A stretch of 64,000 bases of DNA from an uncultured Parasphingopyxis sp. GTDB taxonomy: Bacteria; Pseudomonadota; Alphaproteobacteria; Sphingomonadales; Sphingomonadaceae. The stretch covers positions 1-64,000 of the forward strand of contig CAMYKP010000013.1 in the NCBI GenBank assembly GCA_947259005.1, read 5' to 3'. Of this stretch, positions 31,701 to 40,490 are shown piece by piece; position 1 is the stretch's first letter, and each line of letters begins with the position of its first letter. The position numbers and the translations under genes are program-made. The notes under the pieces are model-generated. The model had not been told where the DNA came from, ran no database searches, and saw only the letters and a list, made by a program, of their open reading frames with translations.

Positions 31701-31888
31701 ATTTCCGTCTCGACCGTATCGGGTGATGCGCCGGGCAGCTGCGTGGTCACCGAAACATAAGGAAATTCGATTTTAGGAAACAGATCGACACCCAGATTGC
31801 CGAACGAAACAATTCCCAGAACCACCAATGAAAGAATGAGCATCGTCGCGAAAACCGGGCGGCGGATGGAGACATCAACGAGCCACAT
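28793..31888 (-). CDS. RND efflux transporter permease (HAE1-type)
   Basis: DVSIRRPVFATMLILSLVVLGIVSFGNLGVDLFPKIEFPYVSVTTQLPGASPDTVE; 1031 aa. Confidence 0.95.
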   Translation of the reverse strand: MWLVDVSIRRPVFATMLILSLVVLGIVSFGNLGVDLFPKIEFPYVSVTTQLPGASPDTVETEITDVVEEEVNTISGLRQMRSISSEGVSQVSLEFELEENADVKAQDVRDSIAIITGDLPEDAEVPVVAKVDPDAAPIMSIMLSGDMSVRELTTYADEVVKERLQRVQGVGSVSLVGGREREMRVWLDPSAMRARGVTADDVVQALANENAELPGGRLEIEGRTRQFGARTLAEAGTAEEFGNLAIAYRPNGQTTRIRDVARIEDSVEDETSYAQLNGRPGVVLEVRRQSGENTVEVSNALRDEIERLREGAPEGVDMVIARDTARFIESAIEDVLFDLAIAIVLVVLVTFLFLLSWRATIIVLLAIPTSIIATFTAFGAFDFTLNMMTLLALTVAIGLLVDDAIVVVEAVQNDIDGGAEPRKAASTATQRVALAVLAGTFATLAVFVPIAFMEGIVGRFFFQYGLAIVFSVSVSLLVAFTLTPMLSARFLRPEKGHVGWLGRIENFHKALRSRYESLIGWAIRRRYLVLLGALASVFIGGFFASLVPATFMTSTDRSEFLATVELPLGTGIETAKDAAIRADRALREHPEIDLVFVTAGAGTNQSTNILNLYVGLTPKNERDIHQGEIMSFAREALAQAVPEANDLLAEDVPWVSGSGVGQMAIDLVVTGPNLESINDYAILVADQMRASPEFVDVQTSYEGGRPELQIRLDRNRAADLGVSARSLATASRTFIGGTEAGSFEDDGRRYDVRVRLEEGRRQTLVDVETLPVRSGDGTLVDLAAVAEVGVADGPAQIDRIDRARQISVRANTPPGVALSTAVDRLDEILAENPPPEGLETLTEGMARRLADTADAIIFAFILALVALYIVLASQFDSFGQPILIMLTAPLSFSGAFAAMWLSGQEMSLFAQIGLIALMGIVMKNGILLVDQANKYRDSGEGAAEAMRRAAPERLRPVLMTALAAIFGMMPVAFAQSDGAEWRNAMGFIIIGGLTTSTFLTLLVVPAAYALPSDFRRFWLRLTNLRQLRKTA

Positions 31889-33002
31889 CGGGTTGAGCCT
31901 CGCTACGCCTTATTTGTGCGACCTGGTCGCCGTCTCTCAATGTCGAAGGAGGTTCGCTGACGACCCGTTCTCCCTCTTCCAATCCCGAAACGATTACCAC
32001 CCTGTCAAAATCGATGCTGTCCGTTTCCACATTCCTTCGACGCGCCACATTGCCCTCGACAATAAACACATAAGGCGCTGCGCTGTCACCGAGCACGGCG
32101 GACCGGGGCAAGATCATCACCGAACGAGGCGGAACTTCAATCTCCGCACGGGCGGACAGGCCGGGGCTGATTCGATAGCCTGGATTGCGGATCGGCAGCC
32201 GCAACTCCACCGTCCGCGCAGTCGGATTGACGCCATCATTGATGATATAAACTATGCTGTCGAACGGCTCGTCAAAACCATCGATGAACACCCGTGCTGG
32301 CAGGTTGCGCCGGAATTGGTCGACATGCGCCTGCGGCGCGTTGACGATGGCCGCGACAATGCCAGCTTGCTGAAGCTCGATGGCAGCAGATTGACCGCCC
32401 GTGGAGAACCGGTTGTTGAGATAGACACCCTCATCGATGAGTCGCCCCGTCACAACGCCATCATAAGGGGCGCGAGCCACAGTATCGTTCAACGCTTGTT
32501 GCGCGGTTGCCAGAACCGCATGCGCTTGCGCGGTTTGGGCACGCGCCACGGCGAGATCGGTCTCTACGCTTTCTACGTGCGCTCGCGATACGAAACCACG
32601 CGGCGCGAGGGCCATCACCCGCTCATATTGCCGCTCCGCCTGTGTCGCCTGTGCGGTGGTGAGGTTGACGGCGGCTTGTGCCTCGGAAACCCGGCGACGA
32701 TAATCGGCTTGCCTGACGCGAAAAAGTGGCTGACCCCGTGTCACTCGATCACCGATGTTGACAAATATCCGATCAACCGGACCTTCGACGAGCGCGCCTA
32801 TGGAACTGCGTTGCTGCGCTGCGATTGTACCGAACGCCTCTACCGGCTCCGACACAAGTTCCGTCGAGGCCGTTATTGTCTCGACTTGGGCGGGGCCGCT
32901 TTCGAGCGCTTGCGCGTCATTTGCGGCCTCGTCTTCGGCACCAGAACATCCCGGCACCAAAACACAAAGAGCCGTAATGGCTAGAAGGTGATTGCGCGAC
33001 AT
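31875..33002 (-). CDS. RND efflux periplasmic adaptor (lipoprotein)
   Basis: Lipobox VPGC; GPVDRIFVNIGDRVTRGQPLFRV; PYDGVVTGRLIDEGVYL. Confidence 0.92.
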   Translation of the reverse strand: MSRNHLLAITALCVLVPGCSGAEDEAANDAQALESGPAQVETITASTELVSEPVEAFGTIAAQQRSSIGALVEGPVDRIFVNIGDRVTRGQPLFRVRQADYRRRVSEAQAAVNLTTAQATQAERQYERVMALAPRGFVSRAHVESVETDLAVARAQTAQAHAVLATAQQALNDTVARAPYDGVVTGRLIDEGVYLNNRFSTGGQSAAIELQQAGIVAAIVNAPQAHVDQFRRNLPARVFIDGFDEPFDSIVYIINDGVNPTARTVELRLPIRNPGYRISPGLSARAEIEVPPRSVMILPRSAVLGDSAAPYVFIVEGNVARRRNVETDSIDFDRVVIVSGLEEGERVVSEPPSTLRDGDQVAQIRRSEAQPDVAR

Positions 33003-33007
33003 TGGGT

Positions 33008-33427
33008 CTATCCGCTCACATAGGCACCGCGGCCGCTTGCAAGAAGCCGTCCGTCCGCACTCAAAATTTGCGTGTCTGCGATGCACAGGGTGCGGCCCAT
33101 TTTTATCGGGTGGCCGATTGCGCGAAGCGGTCCTTCGGTAGCGGCCCGATGAAAATCGACACGAAGATCGGCTGTTGCTTTTGCAACGCCGCCTGCCGAG
33201 AGGACAGCGTATAGGCCGGTCAGGTCGATAAGTGCCGACAAGATACCTCCATGCGCCGCACCGATGGCTGGATTGGAAACGATCTCATCACGCCATGGCA
33301 TTTCGAGTTCCAGACTATCATTGGCTTGCGAGACGATCCGAAGCCCAAGCCAGCGATGGAACGGTGAGATGAGGAGAATATCCTGCAGTCGTTTCGCGTC
33401 CATCGGTCCAGTTGGTGTTTCCGTCAC
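33008..33427 (-). CDS. PaaI-type hotdog thioesterase
   Basis: SNPAIGAAHGGILSALIDLTGLYAVLSAGG; start approximate. Confidence 0.8.
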   Translation of the reverse strand: MTETPTGPMDAKRLQDILLISPFHRWLGLRIVSQANDSLELEMPWRDEIVSNPAIGAAHGGILSALIDLTGLYAVLSAGGVAKATADLRVDFHRAATEGPLRAIGHPIKMGRTLCIADTQILSADGRLLASGRGAYVSG

Positions 33428-34308
33428 AGTGCCCGTTCCTTTCCGTGCATTTGATCGAGAAAGGCGAGAATCGCCGAACAAAAGGCGTCGTTTCGGTCGC
33501 CGACAACCATATGCCCGGCTCCGGCAATGTCCGTATAATGCGCGTCGGGTACGAGTTCACGCAGATGCGCAACGGCGTCTTCCGACACCAGATCGCTGGA
33601 CCCGCCCCGGATCAGATGCACCGGCAGCGTTAATTTGGAGACTGCTTCGCTAAGGGAGTTCAACCCGCCATCCCGCGCCTCGCTGCTATCACTGCGCGAC
33701 TTAGTGACGTTCTCGATGAACCTGGGATCCCAATGCCAATAATAGCGGCCATCATCGCGCCGCCTAAGATAACGATTGAGGTTACCCGAGGATTTGCGTT
33801 CCGGCCGGTGCGGAAGATATTCGGCGATGACCTTTGCCGCCTCCTCGGGCGAGGCGAACCCGTCATCGACATGGGCCTGCATGAAACCGACGACACGCGA
33901 AACTCCGGACTCTTCCATTTTCGGGGCAATGTCGACCAGCGTGAGCGATGCAAAGCTGTCTGGCGCCAGCTCTCCCGCGGCAATCATCCCGGCGATGCCG
34001 CCAAGGGATGCTCCCACCAATGCGGGTGGCCGATCCAATTGTTCGGATATTGCAACTAGGTCAGCGGCAAAGTCGCGCATGTCATATGCGCCATCGGAAG
34101 CCCACTCGCTGTCGCCATGACCGCGCAAATCGATGGCTATTGGCCTGTATCCAGCAACCCCCAGTTCGCCGACAACCCGTTTCCATGCAAGCCGTGTCTG
34201 TCCCCCGCCATGTGCCAGCACAACGGGAAAGCCGTCACCGGACCCGGACACGCTTGCTGCGATCTCCAGACCCGCAAAGCCTTCAAATTTCATGTCGCTC
34301 ATGGTCAT
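33424..34308 (-). CDS. Alpha/beta hydrolase
   Basis: VLAHGGGQTRLAWKRVV; LVGASLGGIAGMIA nucleophile elbow; AGHMVVGDRNDAF. Confidence 0.9.
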   Translation of the reverse strand: MTMSDMKFEGFAGLEIAASVSGSGDGFPVVLAHGGGQTRLAWKRVVGELGVAGYRPIAIDLRGHGDSEWASDGAYDMRDFAADLVAISEQLDRPPALVGASLGGIAGMIAAGELAPDSFASLTLVDIAPKMEESGVSRVVGFMQAHVDDGFASPEEAAKVIAEYLPHRPERKSSGNLNRYLRRRDDGRYYWHWDPRFIENVTKSRSDSSEARDGGLNSLSEAVSKLTLPVHLIRGGSSDLVSEDAVAHLRELVPDAHYTDIAGAGHMVVGDRNDAFCSAILAFLDQMHGKERAL

Positions 34309-34323
34309 CGAGCGCACTATATT

Positions 34324-34342
34324 GTAAATTACCTTACAGTAA
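34324..34342. promoter_or_regulatory. Tandem palindromes, candidate MarR operator
   Basis: GTAAATTAC-c-TTACAGTAA between divergent starts at 34308 and 34384. Confidence 0.5.
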
Positions 34343-34383
34343 ATGGCTTTATTATTTTTCCTGCTTCGCATACCAATGATCGG

Positions 34384-34863
34384 ATGACCGCTGATGCCGA
34401 TCTGAACGAAGCCACACCAAGCGCGAGTTTCTTGACGGAAACCGACGAGCTTGTTTTTCTGCTTGAAGAGGTGCCGAGGCGGCTGCGCCAAGCCTTCGAT
34501 GAGGCGATCAAGCGCTTTGGGCTAACGCGAACGCAATGGCGGACCTTGGCATATGTGTTCCGGTCGGAGGGGCTTTCGCAAACAGAGCTGGCGCAATGCG
34601 TAGAACTAGAGCGGGCCAGCATCGGACAAACAATCGACCGGCTGGAAGAGCTGAATTATGTCGAACGGCGAAAAGTGGATAACGATAGGCGCGTCTGGAA
34701 AATCTATTTGCTCCCCACCGCCCTAGAACTCTTGCCGACATTGAGACGGGAGGCCGATGTCGTCTATGAGAAAATGCTCAAGGGGATTCCCGAACGCGAA
34801 AGGTTACGACTTTTCGAAACCCTTGGTGACTTAGCCAAAAACTTGGGCGGAGGCCGTGACTGA
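34384..34863 (+). CDS. MarR family regulator
   Basis: FGLTRTQWRTLAYVFRSEGLSQTELAQCVELERASIGQTIDRLEELNYVERR...DRRVWKIYL. Confidence 0.92.
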   Translation: MTADADLNEATPSASFLTETDELVFLLEEVPRRLRQAFDEAIKRFGLTRTQWRTLAYVFRSEGLSQTELAQCVELERASIGQTIDRLEELNYVERRKVDNDRRVWKIYLLPTALELLPTLRREADVVYEKMLKGIPERERLRLFETLGDLAKNLGGGRD

Positions 34864-35229
34864 AGTGAAATTGAAACTTCCACATCAGCGTAACGTTGTT
34901 AATCGCGTTAACAGTATTTGGGCTACGCCGTCTATAAGTTGACATGGAATGAAGACTGATAGCCTGTCACAGTAAGCAAGATTGATGAAGCAATTCGTAG
35001 AATGTCAATCGAACCACGGAAGCCCATCGAATCGCCTACGTCCGTTTTGGCGACCGGAAACTCTAAAGCTGCCGGTCCGCTTTCGGCCCACTTCCCGACC
35101 AAGGTTGCGATCTCAGGCTAACGACGACTGTCAGCTCCTCGTGGCGATTTCGTGAACGGCGACAACTAGGTAGCAAGCAGGCATTGAGCTTATCTGCACA
35201 AGCGATATACTCGCCATGGGAGTCGCCAC

Positions 35230-36045
35230 ATGCGCTTCGGTCTTGTCTTCGCAACGGCAATGCTTTGCAGTTCTGCTTGCACAGAGGATCCCAGCGGATC
35301 GATGCCGGAAACGACGGTCCAGTTTCAACGCGCATCTTCCGACCTGGTGTCGCATGGCAAACGGGTTGCAGATGTACTGGGTTGCACGGACTGTCACGGA
35401 GCAGACCTTGCGGGAAGAGATTGGAGCGAGCCGGGTTTCGGGAGGCTATGGACAGCCAATCTGACGAGAATAGTCCCGCGCTATACAGATGAGCAGCTTG
35501 AAAACGTAATACGAAGCGGAGCCCGGCCTGATCGTGAGCTGTGGGGGATGCCGTCCCATCTGTTCACTCATCTCACGCCCGATGATATGTCGGCTCTCAT
35601 AGCCTATATGCGAAGCGTACCAGCCAGTGGGGTGGTGCATCCTGATCCAGTCTTTGAAGAGGGCGCTCGTCGCGAGATTACGGCTGGCATATTCACTTCT
35701 TCTGCAACGCAAGTACGAAATGAAGGCTCCTCTTGGCCCACTGATGCGGGCGAACCGTACGCGCTCGGTCGCTACATTGTGCGTGCAACCTGCGCGGAAT
35801 GCCACGGAATTTCGCTTCGCGGTGAACCGCCGAACAGCGACGTTTCACCGCCTCCTGATTTGCGCATGGTGGCTGGCTATGAGCTGGAGCAGTTCAGGCG
35901 CCTTTTACAGACGGGGATTGCGGTAGGTAATCGGGATGTCGGCCTGATGAGCCGCGTTGCGCAACGCAGATTCGTTAATTTGACTGATTCCGAGATCGAT
36001 GCCGTTCACCGTTACCTACAGAGAGTGGCCCAGCTAGACCCATAG
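35230..36045 (+). CDS. Diheme c-type cytochrome, lipoprotein-like
   Basis: Two CXXCH motifs (CTDCH, CAECH). Confidence 0.88.
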   Translation: MRFGLVFATAMLCSSACTEDPSGSMPETTVQFQRASSDLVSHGKRVADVLGCTDCHGADLAGRDWSEPGFGRLWTANLTRIVPRYTDEQLENVIRSGARPDRELWGMPSHLFTHLTPDDMSALIAYMRSVPASGVVHPDPVFEEGARREITAGIFTSSATQVRNEGSSWPTDAGEPYALGRYIVRATCAECHGISLRGEPPNSDVSPPPDLRMVAGYELEQFRRLLQTGIAVGNRDVGLMSRVAQRRFVNLTDSEIDAVHRYLQRVAQLDP

Positions 36046-36148
36046 ATGTTGACGGACTGTCCGTATGGGTCGGTAGCCGAACGGCGCCTTTCTGCGCCGC
36101 GCCTACCAATTGCTGCCAGTCCGCTTTCGGCCCATGTCCAGTCATTCG

Positions 36149-36366
36149 ATGGACATTTTCGCGCCCTGTGCAATGGGCGGGGTTCTCACCGAAAACTCAA
36201 TCGCGGTAATGAAGGCTCGGATTGTGTGCGGCGCGTCCAACAACCAACTCGCAACTTCAGATCAGGGCTCAAAACTTGCCGATCGCAACATTCTCTATGC
36301 ACCAGATTATCTGGTCAACGCCGGAGGGATCATCAATGTTTCCGCGGAATATCTCGGCGAGGCACT
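36149..36366 (+). pseudogene. Internal fragment of a Glu/Leu/Phe/Val dehydrogenase
   Basis: MDIFAPCAMGGVLTENSIAVMKARIVCGASNNQLA...ILYAPDYLVNAGGIINVSAEYLGE; both ends missing. Confidence 0.85.
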
Positions 36367-37255
36367 GTCAGAGCAAATGCACCTAATTGACCGGCGATGC
36401 GTTGAAGGTAGTGCGGTCCTGTCAAAGCAAATGCACCGCTGGTAAATTGATCGCCGCAGGGTAGGGCATTGATCATGTCCAGACCTCGCAAACCCGCCAG
36501 TCCGTTCCGCTATTTCAACTCGTCACCCGAGGTGATCCGGCTCGTGGTGATGATGTACGTCCGGTTCCCACTGTCTCTGCGGAACGTGGAAGACCTCCTG
36601 TTTGAGCGCGGGATCGACATCTGCCACGAGACGGTGCGGCATTGGTGGAACCGTTTCGGTCCGCTGTTCGCTGCCGACATAAGGAGACAGCGGATCAGCC
36701 GGATGCGCGGCTTCCGGCAATGGCGCTGGCATCTCGACGAGATGTACGTGAAGCTGAATGGCGAGATGGTCTATCTATGGCGCGCGGTCGATCACGAAGG
36801 CGAAGTTCTCGAGAGCTTCGTCTCGAAGACCAGGGACAAGAAGGCGGCGCTCACATTCATGAGGAAGGCGCTGCGGCGGCATGGTCGGCCCGAGGCCATC
36901 ACGACCGATGGGCTTCGCTCCTACAAGGCCGCGATGGTAGAGCTGGGCAACTTGGACAAGCAGGAGATTGGCCCCTGGGCCAACAATCGGGTGGAGAACA
37001 GCCATCTGCCTTTCCGACGAAGAGAGCGAGCGATGCTGAGGTTCAGGCAGATGAAGTCGCTACAGAAATTCGCCTCAGTTCACGCCAACGTCCACAACCA
37101 CTTCAGCTCTGAACGCCACCTTATCGACCGCCAGACCTACAAGACCCGCCGTTCGGCCGCGCTGGCCGAGTGGCAGAGCCTCAAGGCCTGAACCGTGCCG
37201 CGCCCGAGCAAAGCTGCGCCAATCAGAGACAAGTTGCAGTTAGACTGACAGCACC
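36361..37255 (+). mobile_element. IS6-like insertion sequence
   Basis: IS6-type transposase; possible terminal inverted repeats GGCACTGTCAGAGCAAATGCACC (36361) / reverse complement of GTTGCAGTTAGACTGACAGCACC (37233-37255), 16/23 identical. Confidence 0.65.
36475..37191 (+). CDS. IS6 family transposase
   Basis: FRYFNSSPEVIRLVVMMYVRFPLSLRNVEDLLFERGIDICHETVRHWWNRFGP; WHLDEMYVKLNGEMVYLWRAVDHEG; DDE residues. Confidence 0.95.
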   Translation: MSRPRKPASPFRYFNSSPEVIRLVVMMYVRFPLSLRNVEDLLFERGIDICHETVRHWWNRFGPLFAADIRRQRISRMRGFRQWRWHLDEMYVKLNGEMVYLWRAVDHEGEVLESFVSKTRDKKAALTFMRKALRRHGRPEAITTDGLRSYKAAMVELGNLDKQEIGPWANNRVENSHLPFRRRERAMLRFRQMKSLQKFASVHANVHNHFSSERHLIDRQTYKTRRSAALAEWQSLKA

Positions 37256-37370
37256 GCCAGCTGTTTCTGAAACGCCCCCGGATTACCGCGCCTATTGGTT
37301 CTCGTCGCGATGCGACCGGGAGCGGCGCGTCCCGGCCACGACAGAGCGAGCGGCTATCGATTGCCGTCGG

Positions 37371-38132
37371 TCAACTGCCCGTCCATTCCGGCTTGCGCTT
37401 TTCGGCGAATGCTGCGGCGCCCTCGCGCGCGTCTTTCGAGGTGAAGACGGGCTTCATCAGCTCGGTCTGCTCGTCCCACATGTCATCGGCCGACCATTCA
37501 GCCTGCTGCTGGACGATCTGTTTCGAGATGCGGACCGCCAGCGGGCCATTCTCGTTGATCCTTCCGGCCAGTTCCTTTGCCGCATCGAGCGCAGCCCCTT
37601 CGGTAACGCGGTTGATCAGCCCGATGTCGAAGGCGCGGGCTGCATCGATAAAATCGCCGGTCAAGGCATATTCCATGGCAAGTCGCGACGGAATCTGGCG
37701 CGGCATCCGTATCAGGCCGCCAGCCCCCGCAACGAGGCCGCGCTTTACTTCGGGAATCCCGAACTTGGCGTCCTGGTTGGCGACAATCAGGTCACAGCTC
37801 AGCGCCACTTCCATGCCGCCCGCCAGTGCATAGCCCTCGACTGCGGCGATCAGGGGCTTTTCGGGCGGCCGCATGGTGAGGCCGGCAAACCCGCGGCCCT
37901 CGACCACGGGAGATTCGCCCTTGAGGAAGCCCTTGAGGTCCATGCCCGAGCAAAAGGTGCCGCCCGCGCCCGTGATGATGCCGACGCGCAGATCGTCGTC
38001 GCTGTCGAGGCGCTCGAGAGCCGCCGCAACGCCTTCGGCAAGCGCCTTGTTCACGGCATTTTTCGCTTCGGGGCGGTTCAGGGTGATGACGAGTACGCCA
38101 TCTTCGACGTCGGTCAGTACGGTATCGTTCAC
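37371..38132 (-). CDS. Crotonase/enoyl-CoA hydratase family
   Basis: VLVITLNRPEAKNAVNKAL; GAGGTFCSGMDLKGF; GYALAGGMEVALSCDLIVA. Confidence 0.93.
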   Translation of the reverse strand: MNDTVLTDVEDGVLVITLNRPEAKNAVNKALAEGVAAALERLDSDDDLRVGIITGAGGTFCSGMDLKGFLKGESPVVEGRGFAGLTMRPPEKPLIAAVEGYALAGGMEVALSCDLIVANQDAKFGIPEVKRGLVAGAGGLIRMPRQIPSRLAMEYALTGDFIDAARAFDIGLINRVTEGAALDAAKELAGRINENGPLAVRISKQIVQQQAEWSADDMWDEQTELMKPVFTSKDAREGAAAFAEKRKPEWTGS

Positions 38133-38186
38133 GATCAGTTTCCTCTCATATGGTCAATGCTGTGGGCGGGAATATGCCGCCGGATT

Positions 38187-38981
38187 CTATTGAAGCGATT
38201 TTATGTTGCCGCCGTCGACGAGCAGGACCTGCCCGGTGATGTAGCTCGCAAGGTCCGAGCACAGAAAGGCTGCGGCATTTGCCATGTCATCGGGCTGGCC
38301 CATGCGCCGGACCGGCCATTGCGACACGCGATCGGCAATATGCTGCTCATAGGTCAGGCCTTTTTCCTCGGCGATTTTGGTGAATACGCGCCGGAACTGA
38401 TCGGTTTCGATCGCCCCGGTACCGAGCGTGTTCACGGTTATGCCATGGGGCCCGAGTTCGGCCGACAGTGTTTTCGACAACGCCAGAGCGCCAACGCGAT
38501 AGGCGTTCTGGGCTGCTCGGGCGAGTTCGCGGTGCGGTTCCTTCACCGAATTTGTGCCGATCGTCAGGATGCGGCCCCAGCCTTGTTCCTGCATATGGGG
38601 AGCAACCGCGCGGACGAGCCAGCCGAACGCCATCAGGTTGTTCCTGTTGGCGCGGTCCATGACCTCGTCGTCGATCTCCATGAAATTGCCTTTGGTGCCC
38701 GAATCGACGTTGAAGATGGCGATGTCCGACGCCCCGAGCCGCTCGGTTGTTTCAGCGGTAACCTGTTTCAATCCGTCTTTGGTGGTGCAGTCGGCAGCAA
38801 CGCCGATAACTTCGCCGCCCAGTTCGCCCAGCTGCTCGACCGCCGCTTCGACATTGGCAGGCGTGCGCGACGCAACGGCGACCTTGCACCCTTCTTTGAG
38901 AAAAGTGCGCGCGCAAGCAAAGCCGATACCCTGGGTTCCGCCGGTTACGAGGGCGACCTTGTTCCTAATCCCGAGATCCAT
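38187..38981 (-). CDS. SDR family oxidoreductase
   Basis: KVALVTGGTQGIGFACARTFLKEG; AYRVGALALSKTLSAELGPHGITVN; catalytic Tyr not obvious at the usual site (NAYRVGALALSK). Confidence 0.9.
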   Translation of the reverse strand: MDLGIRNKVALVTGGTQGIGFACARTFLKEGCKVAVASRTPANVEAAVEQLGELGGEVIGVAADCTTKDGLKQVTAETTERLGASDIAIFNVDSGTKGNFMEIDDEVMDRANRNNLMAFGWLVRAVAPHMQEQGWGRILTIGTNSVKEPHRELARAAQNAYRVGALALSKTLSAELGPHGITVNTLGTGAIETDQFRRVFTKIAEEKGLTYEQHIADRVSQWPVRRMGQPDDMANAAAFLCSDLASYITGQVLLVDGGNIKSLQ

Positions 38982-39034
38982 CGCAGGTTGCTCCTCTCCC
39001 GCTTTGCAGGCCCATTCGCGGTTATCGATTGTCT

Positions 39035-39053
39035 TATCTAACCAAGTTATATA
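39035..39053. promoter_or_regulatory. Catabolic-cluster operator, site 1
   Basis: TATCTAACCAAGTTATATA in divergent SDR/MFS promoter. Confidence 0.6.
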
Positions 39054-39140
39054 TCTCTGACTGTGCGGACACAGTCAACGAATTTGGCGCCAGGCCGGTG
39101 AATCGAAAAAAACCGACTGTGCTGCGGAGAGGATTGGCGA

Positions 39141-40442
39141 ATGACGGATGCTGGCACTGCAGACCGGGCGATCCCGATATGGAATAGCATAGCGCCGTGG
39201 CGGCGCAATCTGACGCTGGGCCTGCTCTTTCTGGTCGCCGCCGTCAGCTATATAGACCGGCAGATTTTCACGCTGTTTCAGGACGATATCAAGTCCGAGC
39301 TCGGGCTTGATGACGGGCAACTCGGCATCCTGACCGGCTTCTCTTTCGCGCTCTTCTATGCGCTCGCTGCCTTCCCGATCGCACGCTATGCCGATCGCGG
39401 AGACCGCAGCCTGATCATTGCCCTGTGCGTTGCCTTCTGGAGTGCCGCGACGGTTGCCTGCGGCGCGGCGGCGAGCTTCACGCAGATGCTGCTCGCGCGA
39501 ATCGGCCTTGCCGCGGGGGAGGCCGGCGCCACACCTGCGGCCAACTCGCTGCTCGTCGAGATTTTCCCGCCGAACCGCCGAGTACTGGTGATATCGGCAA
39601 TGCTCGCCGCGAGTGCAGTCGGCCTTTCAGGCGGGCTCGCGCTCGCCGGATGGCTGTCGACCTTTTATGGCTGGCGGACCGTTTTCGTCATCGTCGGTGC
39701 TCCGGGCATCCTGCTCGGTCTGCTCGTCTGGCTGTTTGCAGCCGAGCCGCGCAAGGGCAAGGGTGCGCAATCCGTCGCAACGGTCAGCAAGCTTCGTCCG
39801 CTTGAAGTGGTACGCATCATGGCAAGTTCGACCTCGCTGCGCTGGACGGGCCTGCTGATGCTGTCCGTCCCGCTTTCCGGCTTTGCGATGATACTCTGGG
39901 GCGCATCCTTCTTCCGGCGTGTCCATGGGATGTCCGTTGCGGAAGTCGGCTTCTGGATGGGCGGGATGATGGCCGTCGGCCTCGTCCTCGGTAATCTGTG
40001 CGCCGGTTGGATCGGCGATCGCTACGGCACCGAGAATCCGCGCTTCAACGGCTGGCTGGCAGCCATCGGGCTGTTCACGGCCTTCCCTTTCGCCATGGCC
40101 TTTTGCTTCGTCGAAAGTCCCTATGTGGCGCTCGGCTGCTTTGTTTTCGTCAAGTTCCTGATGACCCTGTATCTCGGCCCGAGTATCGCGCTGTGCTTCG
40201 CCCAGGTGCCAGTTGCCATGCGCGCGATCATGTCGGCGACGATCAACATGTTCATCGGCATCGCGGGCACGGGCATCGGCGGGACGCTGGCCGGATATCT
40301 GAGCGCGGCGCTCGAACCGCGCCATGGTGACCAGTCGCTGCGATATGCGCTGGCCATCACTTCCACGGCGCTGCTGGTGGGGGGTGTCGCCGCGCTGATG
40401 GCCGGGCGTACGGCAAAAATTCTTCCCGAGAGCCTCAAATAG
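39141..40442 (+). CDS. MFS transporter
   Basis: 12-TM; SYIDRQIFTLFQDDIKSELGLDDGQLGILTGFSFALFYALAAFPIARYADRGDR. Confidence 0.93.
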   Translation: MTDAGTADRAIPIWNSIAPWRRNLTLGLLFLVAAVSYIDRQIFTLFQDDIKSELGLDDGQLGILTGFSFALFYALAAFPIARYADRGDRSLIIALCVAFWSAATVACGAAASFTQMLLARIGLAAGEAGATPAANSLLVEIFPPNRRVLVISAMLAASAVGLSGGLALAGWLSTFYGWRTVFVIVGAPGILLGLLVWLFAAEPRKGKGAQSVATVSKLRPLEVVRIMASSTSLRWTGLLMLSVPLSGFAMILWGASFFRRVHGMSVAEVGFWMGGMMAVGLVLGNLCAGWIGDRYGTENPRFNGWLAAIGLFTAFPFAMAFCFVESPYVALGCFVFVKFLMTLYLGPSIALCFAQVPVAMRAIMSATINMFIGIAGTGIGGTLAGYLSAALEPRHGDQSLRYALAITSTALLVGGVAALMAGRTAKILPESLK

Positions 40443-40445
40443 AAA

Positions 40446-40467
40446 CGGCCGGCGCAAAGGCCGGCCG
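40446..40467. terminator. Bidirectional hairpin between convergent genes
   Basis: CGGCCGGC-gcaaag-GCCGGCCG. Confidence 0.6.
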
Positions 40468-40490
40468 CTTCGAATGGTATGACGCCGGGT

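Noticed and set aside
37170-39041. 623-aa plus-strand ORF
   Set aside because: Antisense to clear crotonase and SDR genes
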